From: CAWVWD01 sp965662365 | GTDB taxonomy: Bacteria; Bacteroidota; Bacteroidia; Chitinophagales; Saprospiraceae | Assembly: GCA_965662365.1 (NCBI GenBank) | Contig: CBFIHR010000006.1 | Coordinates: 1-64,000 of the forward strand | Direction of reading: 5' to 3' | Length of the DNA: 64,000 nucleotides | Shown: piece by piece, positions 55,906 to 64,000 of the stretch | Position numbering within the stretch: the stretch's first letter is position 1 | Layout of the letters: the number at the start of each line of letters is the position of its first letter | The notes under the pieces: generated by a model | Database searches by the model: none | What the model was told of the DNA's origin: nothing | Seen by the model: only the letters and a program-made list of their open reading frames with translations | Position numbers and translations under genes: made by a program

Positions 55906-56159
55906 GTAGTTTTGTTTTTCTATTGTCTAATCTATCCGTCAAACTATGACGATTATTATGCCATCGTAAAACTGTCAGTAATTTGTTCATTTATAATTGT
56001 AAAGTCAATATTGTAGAACAGAAACTATGACAAAAAGGCATAATAAATTTACATACAGTCAAAATTCTTGGCGGATACGATGCGATGGTAGTGTAAAAAT
56101 GGTACTTTGAAATGATTGAATTGGGAAAATGCGATGTTTTGAGTGGTCAGTTTTAAGAT

Positions 56160-56378
56160 TTAAAAAAGAATTTTGTGCAAAACACCTTGGTAGTTTTGTT
56201 CTATTTTTTGTTTTGTGCAAATCGTCTGTTGAGCGTCTAAATATTGGATAACTTCAACGGCTTCTTCGACCGTTTTACGACAATTTTTAGCAATATAAGT
56301 TTGCAAAGATTTACCTTCTCGGACTAAAGTTTTGAAGGTAATATCACAAACTAATTCTAATATCTCTTGTGTGTACAT
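56160..56378 (-). CDS. Small hypothetical protein, 72 aa
   Basis: This is a short, helical protein (MYTQEILELVCDITFKTLVREGKSLQ). It has no signal or membrane segment. Its frame ends well and codon use looks ordinary, but I recognise nothing and a false call is possible. It lies upstream of lon on the same strand across about 250 bp. Confidence 0.4.
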   Translation of the reverse strand: MYTQEILELVCDITFKTLVREGKSLQTYIAKNCRKTVEEAVEVIQYLDAQQTICTKQKIEQNYQGVLHKILF

Positions 56379-56964
56379 AGCGTATATTCAATATAAAGGT
56401 TCGTTTGTTAGAGGACGGAAAACTAAGCGATTTTTTGACGAATGGTTTTTAATTTTTGCATAAATTACTTAGAAAATCCATTTTTCATACTTCTTTTCTT
56501 GAAAAAAACAATCCGAAAAAGTTATGCGTTCTACAAGTATATTTTAGAAATTCTTATCAGCGAATTTGTTGGAAAATGTTAGTAGGTACGAAAATAGGTA
56601 CGAAAATAGGTACGAAATCGAAGTAAGCCATTTTTTGACAGTGAGGCTTTTATTTCTAAAGTTATCAAGTGATTTTAGTCACTGTAAGGCCTTTTATGTA
56701 AGTGCTGTTTTTGATTTTTAAAGTTTCAGAGTAGTTTTACCTAAAGGTTAAGTAACTTACGAGTGAAGTGGGCGAATATTTCGTTTATAGTCATTGCTAA
56801 TGGTAAAATATCATTAGTAAAATGAGCTGAGTACTTTTTTATTTCTGCTAATTATAAATAAACTATAAAATGTTAATATTCAATAACTTATTTACCCATT
56901 TTGTAGTAAATTACTCGACCATTTTACTTACTTCTTTCTATTTCTAATAATAAAATTTTACAAT
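56379..56964. other. Divergent intergenic stretch with a short tandem repeat
   Basis: This 586-bp gap lies between the small minus-strand gene and the FG-GAP gene. It includes three 12-bp tandem units at 56583-56618. A dyad CTAATG...CATTAG lies near 56797-56816. I see no gene; a 57-codon frame through the repeat has only a TTG start. Confidence 0.45.
56583..56618. repeat. 12-bp tandem repeat, three units
   Basis: The unit TAGGTACGAAAA occurs at 56583-56594 and 56595-56606 exactly, and a third time with one change at 56607-56618. The period of 12 keeps reading frame. Confidence 0.75.
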
Positions 56965-59262
56965 ATGAAATTTAATTTTTTACTACTGGTGAGCTGCTTA
57001 CTCACCATACAGATTAATGCTCAACAGCTTTATCAGTTACCGATGGATATCATAGAAAACGGTCAAAGGTTGACCTTAGGCGATTTTGGAGGATTAAATA
57101 ATCCACAGTTTTCAGAAGCAGATTTGAACAATGATGGCATTAACGATTTAGTCATTTTTGATAGAACAGATAATCGATTTTTTACTTTTATCAATGGCGG
57201 AACGCCAAACACGGTCGATTATACTTATGCACCAGAATATACAGAAAATTTTCCGGCGGTCAATAAATGGGCGTTGTTACGAGATTATAACTGTGATGGT
57301 ATTATGGATTTATTTGCTCGACCGACTGACCCCATTGATGGAATTCGAGTGTGGACAGGAAGCTATAATAATAACAATGAACTGACTTTCAGTATGGTAG
57401 CACTTACGCCTTCGCCAGCTTGGTTCAATGATGTATTATTTTATTATACGATTTCTGGTTTTCCAGCTGTGGTAAATGTTATCAATACAGATATTCCTGC
57501 AATTGATGATATTGATAACGATGGCGATTTAGATATTTTGAGCTTTCGTCAAACTGGTGGCTACATGATTCATTACGAAAATTTATCTGTCGATTTAGGA
57601 TATGGTTGTGACAGCTTGATTTTTGAATTGAAAACAGATTGTTGGGGAAGATTTATGGAGTCCGCAGTCACCAATGATGTAATGTTAAGCCCAAATGTTG
57701 ATTCTTGCTCGGGGACAATTTATTTTGTAAAAGATGCAGCAGGCGGCAATCCGCACGATACCCTTTTGGGGCTTAACGCCGGCGGTGTTCGTCATGCTGG
57801 TTCGACGACTCTATCGTTAGACTTGAATAACGATGGCGTAAAAGAAGTACTTTTAGGCGACGTTTCCTTTTCTAATATGGTGATGCTAACTAATGGCGGG
57901 TCAGCAGATACGGCCTGGATGGTTGTGAAAGATTCTATTTTTCCAAATTACGATTTGCCAGTTCGTATGGATATTTTCCCCGCAGGATTTTATTTAGACG
58001 TTAATAACGATAACAAAAAAGATTTGATTGTCGCACCAAACGAGCCAAATGTATCAGAAGACATTTTGTGTGCTCAATTATATGAAAATCAAACCGATAA
58101 TCAGTTTCCGTCTTTCACATATAAACAAGACGATTTCATAGTTGGCAATATGGTAGATGTCGGTCGAGGAGCAGCACCAGCGTTTTTTGATTATAATAAC
58201 GACGGTTTATTAGATTTAGTGATTGGTAGTTTTGGACAATATGATGCGAATGATGGCGTATCGAAAGGTCGGCTACATTTGTACGAAAATATCGGAACGG
58301 CTACCGAACCCGAATTTTCTTTGGTCGATGCGGATTATTTAGGTGTTGCAGCATTCGATGTCAAAGGTGTTATTCCGACTTTTGGCGATATAGATGGCGA
58401 TATGGACGAAGATTTGATCATCGGTTTAGCTGACGGAACATTATACTTTTTTGAAAATACAGCAGGTGCAGGTAATTTACCGGCTTTCGCCAATGTTGTC
58501 CCGAATTATCAGAGCATTGATATCGGAACAAACGCCGCTCCACAACTCCTCGATTTGAATCGTGATGGTTTAATGGATATTGTCATTGGTGAATATGCAG
58601 GAGTTATTACTTATCATGAAAACTCTGGAAGTGTCGGAAATCCGGTATTCAGCGTTGTCACGACACCGTTTCCAAACAACTCCTTAGGTGCAGTTGATGT
58701 TCGCCCGATTGGTAGAAATAGAGGTTTTGCCACACCACATTTTTATGATAATAACGGCGATTATGATTTATTTGTCGGTTCAGAGTTAGGAACAATTCAT
58801 CATTATGACAGCATTGATAACAACTTAAATGGTGTTTTCAATTTGGTATCCGATAATTTTTCGGGATTGATTGAAGGATATTATGTAAAATTGGCGGTTG
58901 ACGATATTAATAATGACGGTTTTCTTGATTTTGTCATCGGTAACGAACGTGGCGGCGTTCGCTTCTATTCATTAGACACAAATACGGTCTTTACGAGTCA
59001 AATCGTAAAACCTGAAACCTTAGCGATTTCATTATTTCCGAATCCGACAAGCAATTTTATTACCTTAAATTTTGAGGAAACGATTTATGGTCAAGTTGAT
59101 ATTCAGATAATGAATACGGTCGGTCAAGTCGTACACAATCAATCTTTAAATAACGTCAATCAGCAAGAACGTATCGAGTTAAATAATTTACCGAAAGGTC
59201 TATATTTCTGTCGAGTACAATCCGAAAAAGGCAACTGGATACAGTCATTTTTGGTGCAGTAG
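56965..59262 (+). CDS. FG-GAP/VCBS repeat protein exported by type IX secretion
   Basis: The 765-residue protein has a signal peptide (MKFNFLLLVSCLLTIQINAQ). Residues 25-680 carry about ten calcium-binding-type repeats with the core DLNNDGINDLVIF, DINNDGFLDFVIG and variants, as in FG-GAP propellers. The last 75 residues are a type A T9SS sorting domain (LFPNPTSNFITLNF...GLYFCRVQSEKGNWIQSFLVQ). It should be cleaved and anchored or released at the cell surface. Such proteins often act in adhesion or hydrolysis, but no enzyme domain is visible. It has an imperfect palindrome after its stop at 59293. Confidence 0.92.
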   Translation: MKFNFLLLVSCLLTIQINAQQLYQLPMDIIENGQRLTLGDFGGLNNPQFSEADLNNDGINDLVIFDRTDNRFFTFINGGTPNTVDYTYAPEYTENFPAVNKWALLRDYNCDGIMDLFARPTDPIDGIRVWTGSYNNNNELTFSMVALTPSPAWFNDVLFYYTISGFPAVVNVINTDIPAIDDIDNDGDLDILSFRQTGGYMIHYENLSVDLGYGCDSLIFELKTDCWGRFMESAVTNDVMLSPNVDSCSGTIYFVKDAAGGNPHDTLLGLNAGGVRHAGSTTLSLDLNNDGVKEVLLGDVSFSNMVMLTNGGSADTAWMVVKDSIFPNYDLPVRMDIFPAGFYLDVNNDNKKDLIVAPNEPNVSEDILCAQLYENQTDNQFPSFTYKQDDFIVGNMVDVGRGAAPAFFDYNNDGLLDLVIGSFGQYDANDGVSKGRLHLYENIGTATEPEFSLVDADYLGVAAFDVKGVIPTFGDIDGDMDEDLIIGLADGTLYFFENTAGAGNLPAFANVVPNYQSIDIGTNAAPQLLDLNRDGLMDIVIGEYAGVITYHENSGSVGNPVFSVVTTPFPNNSLGAVDVRPIGRNRGFATPHFYDNNGDYDLFVGSELGTIHHYDSIDNNLNGVFNLVSDNFSGLIEGYYVKLAVDDINNDGFLDFVIGNERGGVRFYSLDTNTVFTSQIVKPETLAISLFPNPTSNFITLNFEETIYGQVDIQIMNTVGQVVHNQSLNNVNQQERIELNNLPKGLYFCRVQSEKGNWIQSFLVQ

Positions 59263-59292
59263 GCTTTTTGCTACAAATTAGTAATAACAAAG

Positions 59293-59328
59293 ATTCCGTC
59301 ATTTTTGCGTAAGCAGAAATGACGGAAT
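59293..59328. repeat. Palindromic repeat, terminator-like
   Basis: ATTCCGTCATTTtTGC pairs with GCAgAAATGACGGAAT. It lies just past the FG-GAP gene stop. The centre resembles the palindrome within the MITE-like element at 22225-22250 (shared GTCATT and AATGAC ends). No strong T tail follows. Confidence 0.7.
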
Positions 59329-59368
59329 ATATAAAAAACATAAAAAATACAAAAACTCAATTTATAAT

Positions 59369-60445
59369 TCAATCACGTACCTCAAAAACCACCGTCCGCA
59401 CTCGTTCTGTCACCGTTCCATCCTCCAAAGTTTCTCGTAAAATCATCTGCTTAGCTGCTTCCAATTCAAAAACCTCCTGCATATTTCTGATACTTCCGAC
59501 TGGTACTTTTTTTAGTTTTAATTGATTTAAAATAGCTGTTCTTTTGTATTTTTTAATGGCTTTCGCCAAAATAGATTTCAAGGCTACTCGATTTCGTACT
59601 CTTGCGGCATTTGTTTTAAATTGCTCATTTTTAGTAAGTTTTGTTAAGTGTAACCCATCGCATAAATTAGCAAACTGACGTTCCGTACCAACGGCTAAAA
59701 CAATTGGTTTATCATCACTTGTATAAAACACATCGCCATAAGGAGCAATATTAGGGTGCATTGTACCCATGCGTTGCGGAATGTGATTGCCCATCAGCCA
59801 GTTCGTTGCTTGATTCGCCAAAGAAGCGATTGCAGACTCAACCAACGAAGCCGTGACAAAACTCCCTTTTCCAGTTCGTTCACGTTGCAACAAAGCCACC
59901 AAAAGACCTTCTTTTAACTGATGAGCCGCCAATAAATCAATCAACGCCACAGGCATTTTGACAGGCGCTCGGTCGGCTTCGCCAGTCATGTAAAGGAAGC
60001 CAGCTTCGGCTTGCAGCACGACATCAAACGCAGGCGTATCGTCATTTTCACCAAAAGCTGTCAATTTTGCAAAAATCAATTTTGGATTAATCGTTTTAAG
60101 CGTTTCATAATCCATTTTAAGTTTTTGGGCAGACTTTTTATTAAAATTAGAAATGACAATATCCGCAGATTTTATCAATCTATGGATTTTATTCTGGTCG
60201 GCTTCGGTCGTCAAATCCGCAAAAATTACGTCTTTACTCCAATTGACAGAAGCGTAATAAGCAGATTGAGTTGCATTTGGGTTTTCGCTCGGTAATTTCC
60301 ACCGTCGAGTGACATCTCCGCCAGTCGTGGCATTTTCAATTTTGATAACTTTCGCTCCTAATTCAGCAAAAAATAACCCAACGGCTGGCCCTGCTAATAC
60401 GCTTGCCAATTCTATAATTTTGAGGTCTTTGAATATTTCTTTCAT
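59369..60445 (-). CDS. CaiB/BaiF-type (family III) CoA-transferase
   Basis: The 358-residue protein belongs to the family III CoA transferases, which move CoA between carboxylic acids. The catalytic Asp appears in PAFDVVLQAEAG. The lead segment LKIIELASVLAGPAVGLFFAELGAKVIKIE and the later GKGSFVTASLVESAIASLANQ are typical. The substrate cannot be read. No acyl-CoA dehydrogenase or other partner is nearby; the gene converges on the FG-GAP gene and diverges from gatC. Confidence 0.88.
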   Translation of the reverse strand: MKEIFKDLKIIELASVLAGPAVGLFFAELGAKVIKIENATTGGDVTRRWKLPSENPNATQSAYYASVNWSKDVIFADLTTEADQNKIHRLIKSADIVISNFNKKSAQKLKMDYETLKTINPKLIFAKLTAFGENDDTPAFDVVLQAEAGFLYMTGEADRAPVKMPVALIDLLAAHQLKEGLLVALLQRERTGKGSFVTASLVESAIASLANQATNWLMGNHIPQRMGTMHPNIAPYGDVFYTSDDKPIVLAVGTERQFANLCDGLHLTKLTKNEQFKTNAARVRNRVALKSILAKAIKKYKRTAILNQLKLKKVPVGSIRNMQEVFELEAAKQMILRETLEDGTVTERVRTVVFEVRD

Positions 60446-60697
60446 TATTTTTTGATTTAGAAATACAAATTAACGCTTTTTGAAAAAGCTAAATTAACTA
60501 TGCGATAGTTTTATTATAAAACTTTTTTGAGCTACAAAAAGTACGATTTATATAGACCGATTTTTTATAAGATGACTATGATGAATCGTATTATTCAAAT
60601 GAATTTATTTTCAAATTTTATCCGTTTTTAAGCCTATTAAATAATCTTACATTTTTAGAACTACTAAAAAATGAGGACCCATTTACATTATTTCCCT

Positions 60698-60705
60698 ATT
60701 TTTGC
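60698..60705 (+). promoter_or_regulatory. Putative -7 element of gatC
   Basis: TATTTTTG followed by CCGAC matches TAnnTTTG, 35 nt before the gatC start. No clear -33 box is present. Confidence 0.3.
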
Positions 60706-60739
60706 CGACGTATTTATAACGAACTTCTAAAATATTGTT

Positions 60740-61030
60740 ATGACGATAGATGAAACTTTAATCTTACGCTTAGAAAAATTATCACGTTTACAACTTTCAA
60801 CCGAAGAACGCTCAACAATTACAAAAGACTTGAATAATATTTTGGGAATGATTGAAAAGTTGGAAGATTTGGACACTACTGGCGTTGAACCGTTGCGACA
60901 TATCATCGAGGAAAATAAACCTTGGCGGGAAGATATTGTTAATCAATCAACGACAACGGCAGACGCTTTAAAGAATGCTCCAAATCATGATGGTAGTTAT
61001 TTCAAGGTATTGAAAGTTATCGAGAAATAA
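60740..61030 (+). CDS. gatC: Asp-tRNA(Asn)/Glu-tRNA(Gln) amidotransferase subunit C
   Basis: GatC is the small linking subunit of the GatCAB complex, which converts misacylated Glu-tRNA(Gln) and Asp-tRNA(Asn). The 96 residues fit. The pattern EERSTITKDLNNILGMIEKLEDLDTTGVEPLRHIIEENKPWREDIV is characteristic. gatA and gatB are not here. The next gene (an ABC ATPase) starts 27 bp later on the same strand, so the two probably share a transcript. Confidence 0.93.
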   Translation: MTIDETLILRLEKLSRLQLSTEERSTITKDLNNILGMIEKLEDLDTTGVEPLRHIIEENKPWREDIVNQSTTTADALKNAPNHDGSYFKVLKVIEK

Positions 61031-61056
61031 ACTTAGTGCTTAAATATAAAGAAACA

Positions 61057-61767
61057 ATGAAACCAGTTATTGATATTACGCATCTCCGTAAAACCTATTA
61101 TATGGGTACGCAGACGGTACACGCACTTAAAGATGTATCGTTACAAATCAACCGAAATGAATATGTGGCGTTAATGGGGCCTTCGGGTTCTGGAAAGTCC
61201 ACTTTGATGAATTTGCTGGGTTGTTTAGATACGCCAACAGATGGTCGCTATGTCTTGAATGAACAAGATGTAAGTGTGTTGTCAGATGCCGAATTGGCTC
61301 AAATTCGTAATAAAGAAATTGGTTTTGTTTTTCAGACTTTTAATTTATTACCTCGTTTGTCATCGTTAGAAAATGTAGCGTTGCCGTTGGTTTATGCGGG
61401 CATGAGTAAAGCGGAAAGGTTGGCAAAAGCTCGTTCTGTTTTGGAAGCGGTGGGCTTGGGCGATCGGGTAGATCACAAACCAAATGAGTTGTCGGGTGGG
61501 CAACGTCAACGAGTAGCTGTTGCAAGAGCGTTGGTGAATGATCCTGCGATTATCCTTGCCGATGAACCGACCGGAAACTTAGATACAAAAACGTCTATCG
61601 AAATCATGGCTTTATTTGAAAAAATCCATAATTCGGGCAACACTGTTATCTTAGTTACGCACGAACCTGACATTGCAGAACATGCACATCGTGTCATTCG
61701 CCTTCGAGATGGCTTGGTCGAAACAGATACAATGAACGATAAGGTGATTACAGCAGCAGAAAGGTAA
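61057..61767 (+). CDS. ABC transporter ATP-binding protein, LolD/MacB type
   Basis: This 236-residue ATPase has Walker A GPSGSGKST, the Q-loop QTFNLLPRLSSLENV, the signature LSGGQRQRVAVARAL, Walker B IILADEPTGNLD and the H-loop THE. It belongs to the LolD/MacB/FtsE group. I chose the ATG at 61057; an in-frame GTG lies at 61036. The permease partner is not encoded nearby, which is unusual. It stands between gatC and the PduO-type gene, an arrangement that gives no hint of the substrate. Confidence 0.92.
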   Translation: MKPVIDITHLRKTYYMGTQTVHALKDVSLQINRNEYVALMGPSGSGKSTLMNLLGCLDTPTDGRYVLNEQDVSVLSDAELAQIRNKEIGFVFQTFNLLPRLSSLENVALPLVYAGMSKAERLAKARSVLEAVGLGDRVDHKPNELSGGQRQRVAVARALVNDPAIILADEPTGNLDTKTSIEIMALFEKIHNSGNTVILVTHEPDIAEHAHRVIRLRDGLVETDTMNDKVITAAER

Positions 61768-61805
61768 CTTTTTGTTCAAACATCTGACTACTTGAATAAT
61801 AAAAA

Positions 61806-62351
61806 ATGAAAATATACACAAAGACTGGCGATAAAGGGCAAACTTCGCTTTTTGGTGGAGCAAGATTACCGAAAAATCATATTCGGATTGAAGCGTATGG
61901 AACAGTTGATGAATTGAATTCGTACATCGGTCTGGTGCGTGATGTGACGGATAATGAGTCGGTTAGAACAATTCTGAAAGAAGTACAAGATCGGTTATTT
62001 ACGATTGGCTCAAATTTGGCTTCTGACCCATCTAAAGATATGATTACGCCTGATGTTCATCAAGCGGATATTGAATTATTAGAAAAAGAAATTGACAGGA
62101 TGACGGCTGAATTGCCACCGTTACGCAGTTTCATTTTGCCGGGCGGTCACACGACGGTTTCGTTTTGTCATCTTGCTCGTTGCGTTTGTCGTCGTACTGA
62201 GCGGCTGGTTGTAGCGTTGGCAGAAAATGAGACGGTCGAATTGATTATTATTCAGTATCTAAATCGCTTGTCGGATTATTTATTCACACTTGGTCGGTTG
62301 TTAGCAAAGGACTTAGGGGTGGAAGAGGTGAAATGGGAAGCGAGAAAGTAG
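61806..62351 (+). CDS. Cob(I)alamin adenosyltransferase, PduO type
   Basis: The 181-residue enzyme moves adenosyl from ATP to reduced cobalamin, making coenzyme B12. The N-terminus KIYTKTGDKGQTSLFGGARLPKNHIRIEAYGTVDELNSYIG is the PduO hallmark. The C-terminal helix LNRLSDYLFTLGRLLAKD is also usual. No B12 synthesis genes are adjacent. It follows the ABC ATPase by 38 bp and may be in the same transcript as gatC. Confidence 0.94.
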   Translation: MKIYTKTGDKGQTSLFGGARLPKNHIRIEAYGTVDELNSYIGLVRDVTDNESVRTILKEVQDRLFTIGSNLASDPSKDMITPDVHQADIELLEKEIDRMTAELPPLRSFILPGGHTTVSFCHLARCVCRRTERLVVALAENETVELIIIQYLNRLSDYLFTLGRLLAKDLGVEEVKWEARK

Positions 62352-62484
62352 AGCGTAGTTAGTCGGTTTTAGTTAGCAATGGCGTAATTTATTTGTATTT
62401 AATCCATGAGGTTGCTCAATCTTGTGGATTAAATATTTTTACGTAAATTTGAAGTTTTAAAATAAGCAACGTCAATCATTCTCA

Positions 62485-62730
62485 ATGAAAATAAAGCAAT
62501 CGGATAAGCTAATGGTTTTGGGCAAACACGTTGAGCCTGGATTGAAGAAGTATAAGGGAAAACCTGATGCTCGCCTGCAACGCTATATCGACGAATCGCC
62601 GCTGGTTTATACGGCCTATCGCTTTGAAGATGGTCGAATCTTCTTGGTGTATGAAAATAATTTATATGCTATTTTATATAAAAATGAAGCGGTTTTAATG
62701 GCGGAGTTGGAACAGCATTTTCAAGAGTAA
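62485..62730 (+). CDS. Small hypothetical protein, 81 aa
   Basis: The 81-residue basic protein (MKIKQSDKLMVLGKHVEPGLKKYKGKPDARLQRYIDE) has no signal or membrane segment. It looks like an alpha-beta fold (YTAYRFEDGRIFLVYENNLYAILYKNEAVLM). I do not recognise it. It lies between the adenosyltransferase gene and queF on the same strand, with about 110-130 bp on each side. Confidence 0.5.
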   Translation: MKIKQSDKLMVLGKHVEPGLKKYKGKPDARLQRYIDESPLVYTAYRFEDGRIFLVYENNLYAILYKNEAVLMAELEQHFQE

Positions 62731-62842
62731 CCTTATTTTGATTAACTCTACATAAGATATTATTTCAGATAAAATAAACATAACAAGTACAATAGACATT
62801 ACTCATAAGTTGATATATTTTTAAATTAAAGCATACGGAATA

Positions 62843-63262
62843 GTGGAAGATAAAAACTTTAAATTACTTGGGAATTCAGGTGGAGAAATGCCTTCAAGCC
62901 CGAGCCAGGCTCAATTAGAAACTTTTGATAATAATTACGCTTCAAGAAATTATATTATTCAGTTTGACTGTTTAGATTTCACGTCTTTGTGTCCTGTGAC
63001 TGGGCAGCCAGATTTTGCAGAGATAGAAATCAAATATACGCCAAGTATTAAGTGTGTAGAGACTAAATCTTTGAAATATTACTTGCATTCATATCGAAAC
63101 ACCAAAGCTTTCAACGAGCAAGTTGTTAATCGTATTTTAGATGACTTGATTGCAGTTTGTGAACCTAAATGGATGAAAGTCAAAGGAAAATTTGCGGCAA
63201 GAGGTGGAATCGCTTTGACAACAATTGCAGAATATCCAAACCTAAGTGATGATGAAAAATAA
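62843..63262 (+). CDS. queF: NADPH-dependent 7-cyano-7-deazaguanine reductase
   Basis: QueF reduces preQ0 to preQ1 in queuosine synthesis. It starts with a GTG at 62843 and has 139 residues, the unimodular form. The catalytic Cys50 and nearby Asp57 are in SLCPVTGQPDFAEIEIKY, and ETKSLKYYLHSYRN is the conserved QueF signature. The last 14 nt overlap the queC start (63249), so the pair is translationally coupled. I looked for a preQ1 riboswitch in the 112-nt leader and saw none. Confidence 0.95.
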   Translation: MEDKNFKLLGNSGGEMPSSPSQAQLETFDNNYASRNYIIQFDCLDFTSLCPVTGQPDFAEIEIKYTPSIKCVETKSLKYYLHSYRNTKAFNEQVVNRILDDLIAVCEPKWMKVKGKFAARGGIALTTIAEYPNLSDDEK

Positions 63263-63911
63263 GGTAGTTGTACTTTTAAGTGGCGGCATGGATTCTGTTA
63301 CCGTTTTATATCATTCCTTAAAAGAGTATGACGTCATTGGTGCGTTGAGTTTCAATTATGGCTCAAAACATGCGCATCAAGAGCTGGAATATGCAAAATA
63401 TCATTGCGATAAGGTGGGGATCAAACACACGGTTATTAAACTTGATTTTGTGCAGCAGTTGTTCAAATCTTCGCTGCTGATTGACGGGGGGGAAATACCT
63501 GAGGGTCATTATGCAGCAGAAAATATGAAATCAACGGTCGTTCCTTTCCGAAACGGTATTATGTTATCTATCGCTTGTGGATTTGCAGAAAGTCAAGGTG
63601 CGAACGCTGTGGCTATAGCCGCACATTCGGGCGATCATGCGATTTATCCGGACTGTCGTACCAACTTTATGGAAGCAATGCGTGCTGCAATGCAATTGGG
63701 AACTTATGAAAAAATTGATTTATTAGCTCCGTTTGTGGATATTGATAAAACTGAAATTGTGAGAATCGGTGCAAAACTAAATGTAGATTATAGCCAAACT
63801 TGGTCTTGCTACAAAGGTTTAGAATTGCATTGTGGAAAGTGTGGCACTTGTGTAGAACGCAAAGAAGCGTTCGAACTCGCTGGTGTGCCTGACCCCACAA
63901 AATATCAATAA
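63249..63911 (+). CDS. queC: 7-cyano-7-deazaguanine synthase
   Basis: QueC converts 7-carboxy-7-deazaguanine, ATP and ammonia into preQ0, the substrate of QueF. The PP-loop SGGMDS is at the N-terminus. The zinc site is WSCYKGLELHCGKCGTCVER near the C-terminus. I use the ATG at 63249; a second ATG follows directly and a GTG precedes it. The 220 residues are normal. The gene overlaps queF and is closed by the terminator at 63938. Confidence 0.95.
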   Translation: MMKNKVVVLLSGGMDSVTVLYHSLKEYDVIGALSFNYGSKHAHQELEYAKYHCDKVGIKHTVIKLDFVQQLFKSSLLIDGGEIPEGHYAAENMKSTVVPFRNGIMLSIACGFAESQGANAVAIAAHSGDHAIYPDCRTNFMEAMRAAMQLGTYEKIDLLAPFVDIDKTEIVRIGAKLNVDYSQTWSCYKGLELHCGKCGTCVERKEAFELAGVPDPTKYQ

Positions 63912-63937
63912 TAGCACTTGGAATCTATAGTAATATT

Positions 63938-63976
63938 AAAAAAGTGAAATCGAATTTTTCGGTTTCACTTTTTTGA
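63938..63976 (+). terminator. Terminator of queF-queC
   Basis: AAAAAAGTGAAAtCGAA pairs with TTCGgTTTCACTTTTTT. T-runs flank both sides. Its stem resembles those at 49441 and 51652. Confidence 0.9.
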
Positions 63977-64000
63977 TTTTTGATAAGGCAATCATTGTAA

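Noticed and set aside
56583..56618. CRISPR array
   Set aside because: The repeats are contiguous 12-mers without spacers, and no cas gene is nearby.
56456..56629. Frame through the 12-bp tandem repeat
   Set aside because: It has only a TTG start and no family pattern; the repeat keeps the frame open by itself.
62731..62842. Possible preQ1 riboswitch before queF
   Set aside because: The leader lacks the expected stem, the C-rich loop and the A-rich tail.

Overview
This window looks like chromosomal core sequence from a low-GC member of the Bacteroidota, plausibly a Saprospiraceae- or Chitinophagales-like bacterium. Several signs agree: a Bacteroidota-type promoter (-33 TTTG, -7 TAnnTTTG) before the tRNA gene, start codons that mostly lack a Shine-Dalgarno sequence, signal peptides ending in AQ, a type IX secretion (T9SS) C-terminal sorting domain, and a giant hybrid sensor kinase with Reg_prop propeller repeats. 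Base composition looks AT-rich throughout and fairly uniform. I see no prophage, integrase, rRNA operon, CRISPR array or defence island.

Layout. Positions 1-5500 hold two hypothetical genes (-), the GTPases era and der (+), and a secreted LysM protein (+). A tRNA-Ser(UGA) with its own promoter and terminator follows at 5613. From 5.9 to 22.8 kb the minus strand dominates: gcvP, a YegS-type lipid kinase, an isoaspartyl peptidase, pdxH, the hybrid kinase, a PAP2 phosphatase, a DUF2147 protein, an ltaE-dinB pair and a small membrane protein. From 23 to 31 kb come a flavin monooxygenase, an SH3 lipoprotein, a zinc-ribbon membrane protein, pyrC, a CrtI-like oxidoreductase (-), folE and a short-chain dehydrogenase. 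From 31 to 46 kb come a NupC-type nucleoside transporter (-), uridine kinase, accD, a cold-shock protein, a TlpA-like thioredoxin, several small unknown genes, a DAO-family oxidoreductase, a MATE exporter, a coiled-coil membrane protein and an RluA-type pseudouridine synthase. From 45.8 to 56.4 kb lies a minus-strand run: PolB-like exonuclease, folP, a hypothetical, a Dabb lipoprotein, a large Cys/Met-type PLP enzyme, pruA, lon and a small hypothetical. From 57 kb to the end: a T9SS-exported FG-GAP protein, a CaiB-type CoA transferase (-), gatC, an ABC ATPase, a PduO-type adenosyltransferase, a small hypothetical, and overlapping queF-queC.

How the genes fit together. Most are single transcription units closed by clear hairpin terminators. 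Pairs that make functional sense are queF-queC (queuosine precursor), ltaE-dinB (3-nt gap), folE and folP (both folate, but 17 kb apart), and the nucleoside transporter near uridine kinase (salvage).

The most unusual signals are non-coding. The best is a 153-bp MITE-like element at 22152-22304 with 20-bp terminal inverted repeats, a perfect 7-bp TTTTAAT flanking duplication that overlaps a stop codon, and an internal palindrome that recurs at 59293 and, decayed, near 41390. Others are nested palindromes at 14044-14227, two related GTGTGAAGT-type hairpins placed just before start codons (33226 and 39207), a cluster of hairpins downstream of the cold-shock gene, and an orphan terminator at 10424. 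Among the proteins, the SDR lacking its catalytic serine, the NupC protein with a roughly 155-residue C-terminal extension and the 620-residue PLP enzyme merit a second look. I did not find a convincing new multi-gene system; this is mainly housekeeping sequence.
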